NCBI GenBank assembly: GCA_023079485.1 | Contig: CM041115.1 | Span: 47,148,156 to 47,212,155, forward strand | Direction of reading: 5' to 3' | Length of the DNA stretch: 64,000 bases | Source of the DNA: Archilochus colubris | Lineage: Eukaryota > Chordata > Aves > Apodiformes > Trochilidae | Part shown: in pieces, positions 62,264 through 64,000 of the stretch | How the letters are laid out: the number at the start of each line of letters is the position of its first letter | Position numbering within the stretch: the first letter of the stretch is position 1 | Made by a program: the position numbers and the translations under genes | Notes under the pieces: model-generated | Seen by the model: the letters and a program-made list of their open reading frames with translations, nothing else | What the model was told of the DNA's origin: nothing | Database searches by the model: none

Positions 62264-63069
62264 AGCTTGACCAGGACAGGCTGGAGAATTGGGCAGAGAG
62301 GAACCTAATGAGGTTCAACAAGTGCAAATGTGTGCACCTGCAGCAGAACAACCCCATGCATTAGTACAGCTTAGGGTCTGACCTGCTGGAAAGCAACCCT
62401 GAGGAGAAGGATCCTGGGAGTCCTTGTAGACAGTAAGTTAACCATGAGCCAGCATTGGGCACTTGTGGCCAAGAAGGAAAATGGTATCCTGGGATGCACT
62501 CCTGAAGAGTGTGTCCAGTAGGTCAAGGGAAGTCACCCTCCCCACCTATTCTGCCCTAGTGAGGACACATATGGAGTACTGCATTCAATTCTGGGCTCCC
62601 CAGTTCAAGACAGACAGGGAACTGCCAGAGATAGTCCAGTAAAGCCAAGCAAAAATGACTGGGGGACTGGAGCATTTCCCTTACAAGGCAAGGCTGAGAG
62701 AGCTGGGGCTGTTTAGCCTGGAGAGGAGACCTTATTAAGGTCTATAAGTACCTACAGAACAAGAGCAAGGAGGATGGAGCCAGATGATTTTCTGTAGTGT
62801 CCAGCAACAGCACAAGGGGCATTGGGTACAAACTTGAACACAGGAAGTTCAATTTAAACATGTGAAAAAACTTCTTTACTGTAAGGTTAACAGAGCAGTG
62901 GAACAGGCTGCCCCGGGAGGCTGTGGAGTCTCCTCCTTCTCTGGAGACATTCAAAACCCACCTGGACACAATCATGTGTAATGTGCTCTAGGTAATCCTG
63001 CTTTAGCAGAGGGGTTGTACTAGATGATGTCTAGAGGTTCCTTCCAACTTGATGATTCTGTGACTCTGT
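62264..63069 (+). mobile_element. CR1 LINE, second copy (copy B) inside copy A
   Basis: A second pass through the same CR1 region starts near 62264 ('gaccaggacaggctggagaa' 'ttgggcagagaggaacct'). It runs through 'ctggagaggagaccttat' and 'gaacaggctgccccgggagg', and ends with 'ggttccttccaacttgatga' and TTCTGTGACTCTGTC. It is a different subfamily from copy A and has degraded frames. Confidence 0.82.
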
Positions 63070-63245
63070 CAAGCACTGAAACAGGCTGTCCAGGGCAGTA
63101 GTTAAGTCACCATCCCTGGAGGTAATTAAAAAGATGTGTAGATTTGGTTCTTAGGGATATGGTTTAGTTGTAGATTTGTCAGTGTGCTAGGTTAACAGTT
63201 GGACTTGTTATTATAAGTCTTTTGTAACCAGAACGATTCTATGAT
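63070..63245 (+). mobile_element. CR1 LINE 3' end (copy A, right part)
   Basis: Directly after copy B the sequence resumes the CR1 3' region: 'aagcactgaaacaggctgtc', 'caccatccctggaggtaatt', 'cttagggatatggtttag', ending 'gaacgattctatgataatta'. Its type agrees with copy A. About 200 bp of the expected intervening CR1 sequence is missing. Confidence 0.78.
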
Positions 63246-64000
63246 AATTAAGTTTCAACTGCATCTGTATAACTGTAATTTGGAAAAAGGGAGGGAGAAA
63301 GAGGAGTTTACTTTTTATATAGCCTTTGTTTTTCATCTCATACCCTATCGAATCTAACACATTTTCCTTTACTTTAAAAACTTGTTCCCTACTCTTCTAA
63401 TTTCCATCTTGCTGTAGTCCTTACTTTTATCAGTTCTCAACAGCCATTTCCCTCAAAACCAAGCGAGGTTCACTGCACTCATTACACAGTTGCACAAAAA
63501 AAGATTATATGAAGGGACTCCCCAGGCCATGTATCTTTTTATAACATTCCTGATACCACTTCAGATTCCTGAAATTGTCTGGAGTAGAAGTTTCACAAAA
63601 TTAGTCCTTACATTTGTGTCAAAATTGTTTGTGTAGAAACAAAGCCCTGTCTAATTTAAAGCTCTTAATACACACAGAATCCTAACATCAGTAAAAGATT
63701 TATGCAGGTTTTCAACCATACATTAGTATAGAAACAAAGATTCTGTCTTAAGCTTAACTTCAATTAACTAGTCAGTAATTTTTTTTCTTTTAACAAAAAT
63801 ATTAATGTACTAGACAGAAACTAACAGCTATGAAGTTCTGAAAGGGTAACTATAGAAACAAAAAAGAGCAATTCTGCATGTCAATCAGAAAAGAGCTTAA
63901 ATGTTAAGGAACATTTTCAAGATCTTAAGTCAAACACCTGATACACAATGGATGCACCAATATTTTGATATTAAATGAAAACATCAGTTGGTTTATAAGA

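Overview
This is vertebrate nuclear DNA, almost certainly from a bird. It has long AT-rich introns with GT-AG boundaries, and many 3' ends of CR1 LINEs carrying the avian tail ATTCTATGA. It also holds the vertebrate gene neighbourhood HMGCR / CERT1 (human 5q13, Z chromosome in birds). No prokaryotic, organellar or viral gene is recognisable.

Layout: (1) 1-17100, plus strand: HMGCR, the rate-limiting enzyme of sterol synthesis. The window starts inside intron 1. All 19 coding exons (numbered 2 to 20) are present and join to 882 codons plus a stop, followed by an AU-rich 3' UTR. (2) 17100-21990: intergenic, with one old CR1 piece and a younger CR1 3' end. (3) 22000-24475, plus strand: a CpG island and an intact two-exon MED18 (Mediator head subunit, 208 codons), preceded by about 440 bp of almost pure C/T strand. 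Two CR1 3' ends of the same subfamily, in opposite orientation, bracket this gene. (4) 24475-27600: intergenic, probably ending near the CERT1 polyadenylation site. (5) 27600-64000, minus strand: CERT1 (COL4A3BP, ceramide transfer protein). Presumed coding exons 4 to 17 and one untranslated 3' exon are present. The exons for the start codon and the PH domain lie beyond the right edge. The last 9.7 kb is one intron, with a compound CR1 insertion near 61.7-63.2 kb.

HMGCR and CERT1 are tail to tail. Both work in lipid metabolism at the ER (sterol synthesis, and ER-to-Golgi ceramide transfer), but nothing in the sequence shows joint regulation. The HMGCR promoter and its exon 1 are outside the window. 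Exon phases close perfectly for all three genes, and residue numbers counted from these exons match the known functional positions (HMGCR exon 13 as a 53-codon cassette; CERT1 S132, S315, the FFAT motif at 321-327, and the 26-codon exon 11).

I see no new multi-gene system. The items most worth a second look are the GC-rich, intron-containing MED18 between HMGCR and CERT1 with its inverted CR1 flanks, the polypyrimidine and G-quadruplex-prone tracts at its 5' end, a CERT1 intron placed 9 nt after the stop codon, and a 63-bp direct repeat 848 bp apart in CERT1 intron 7.
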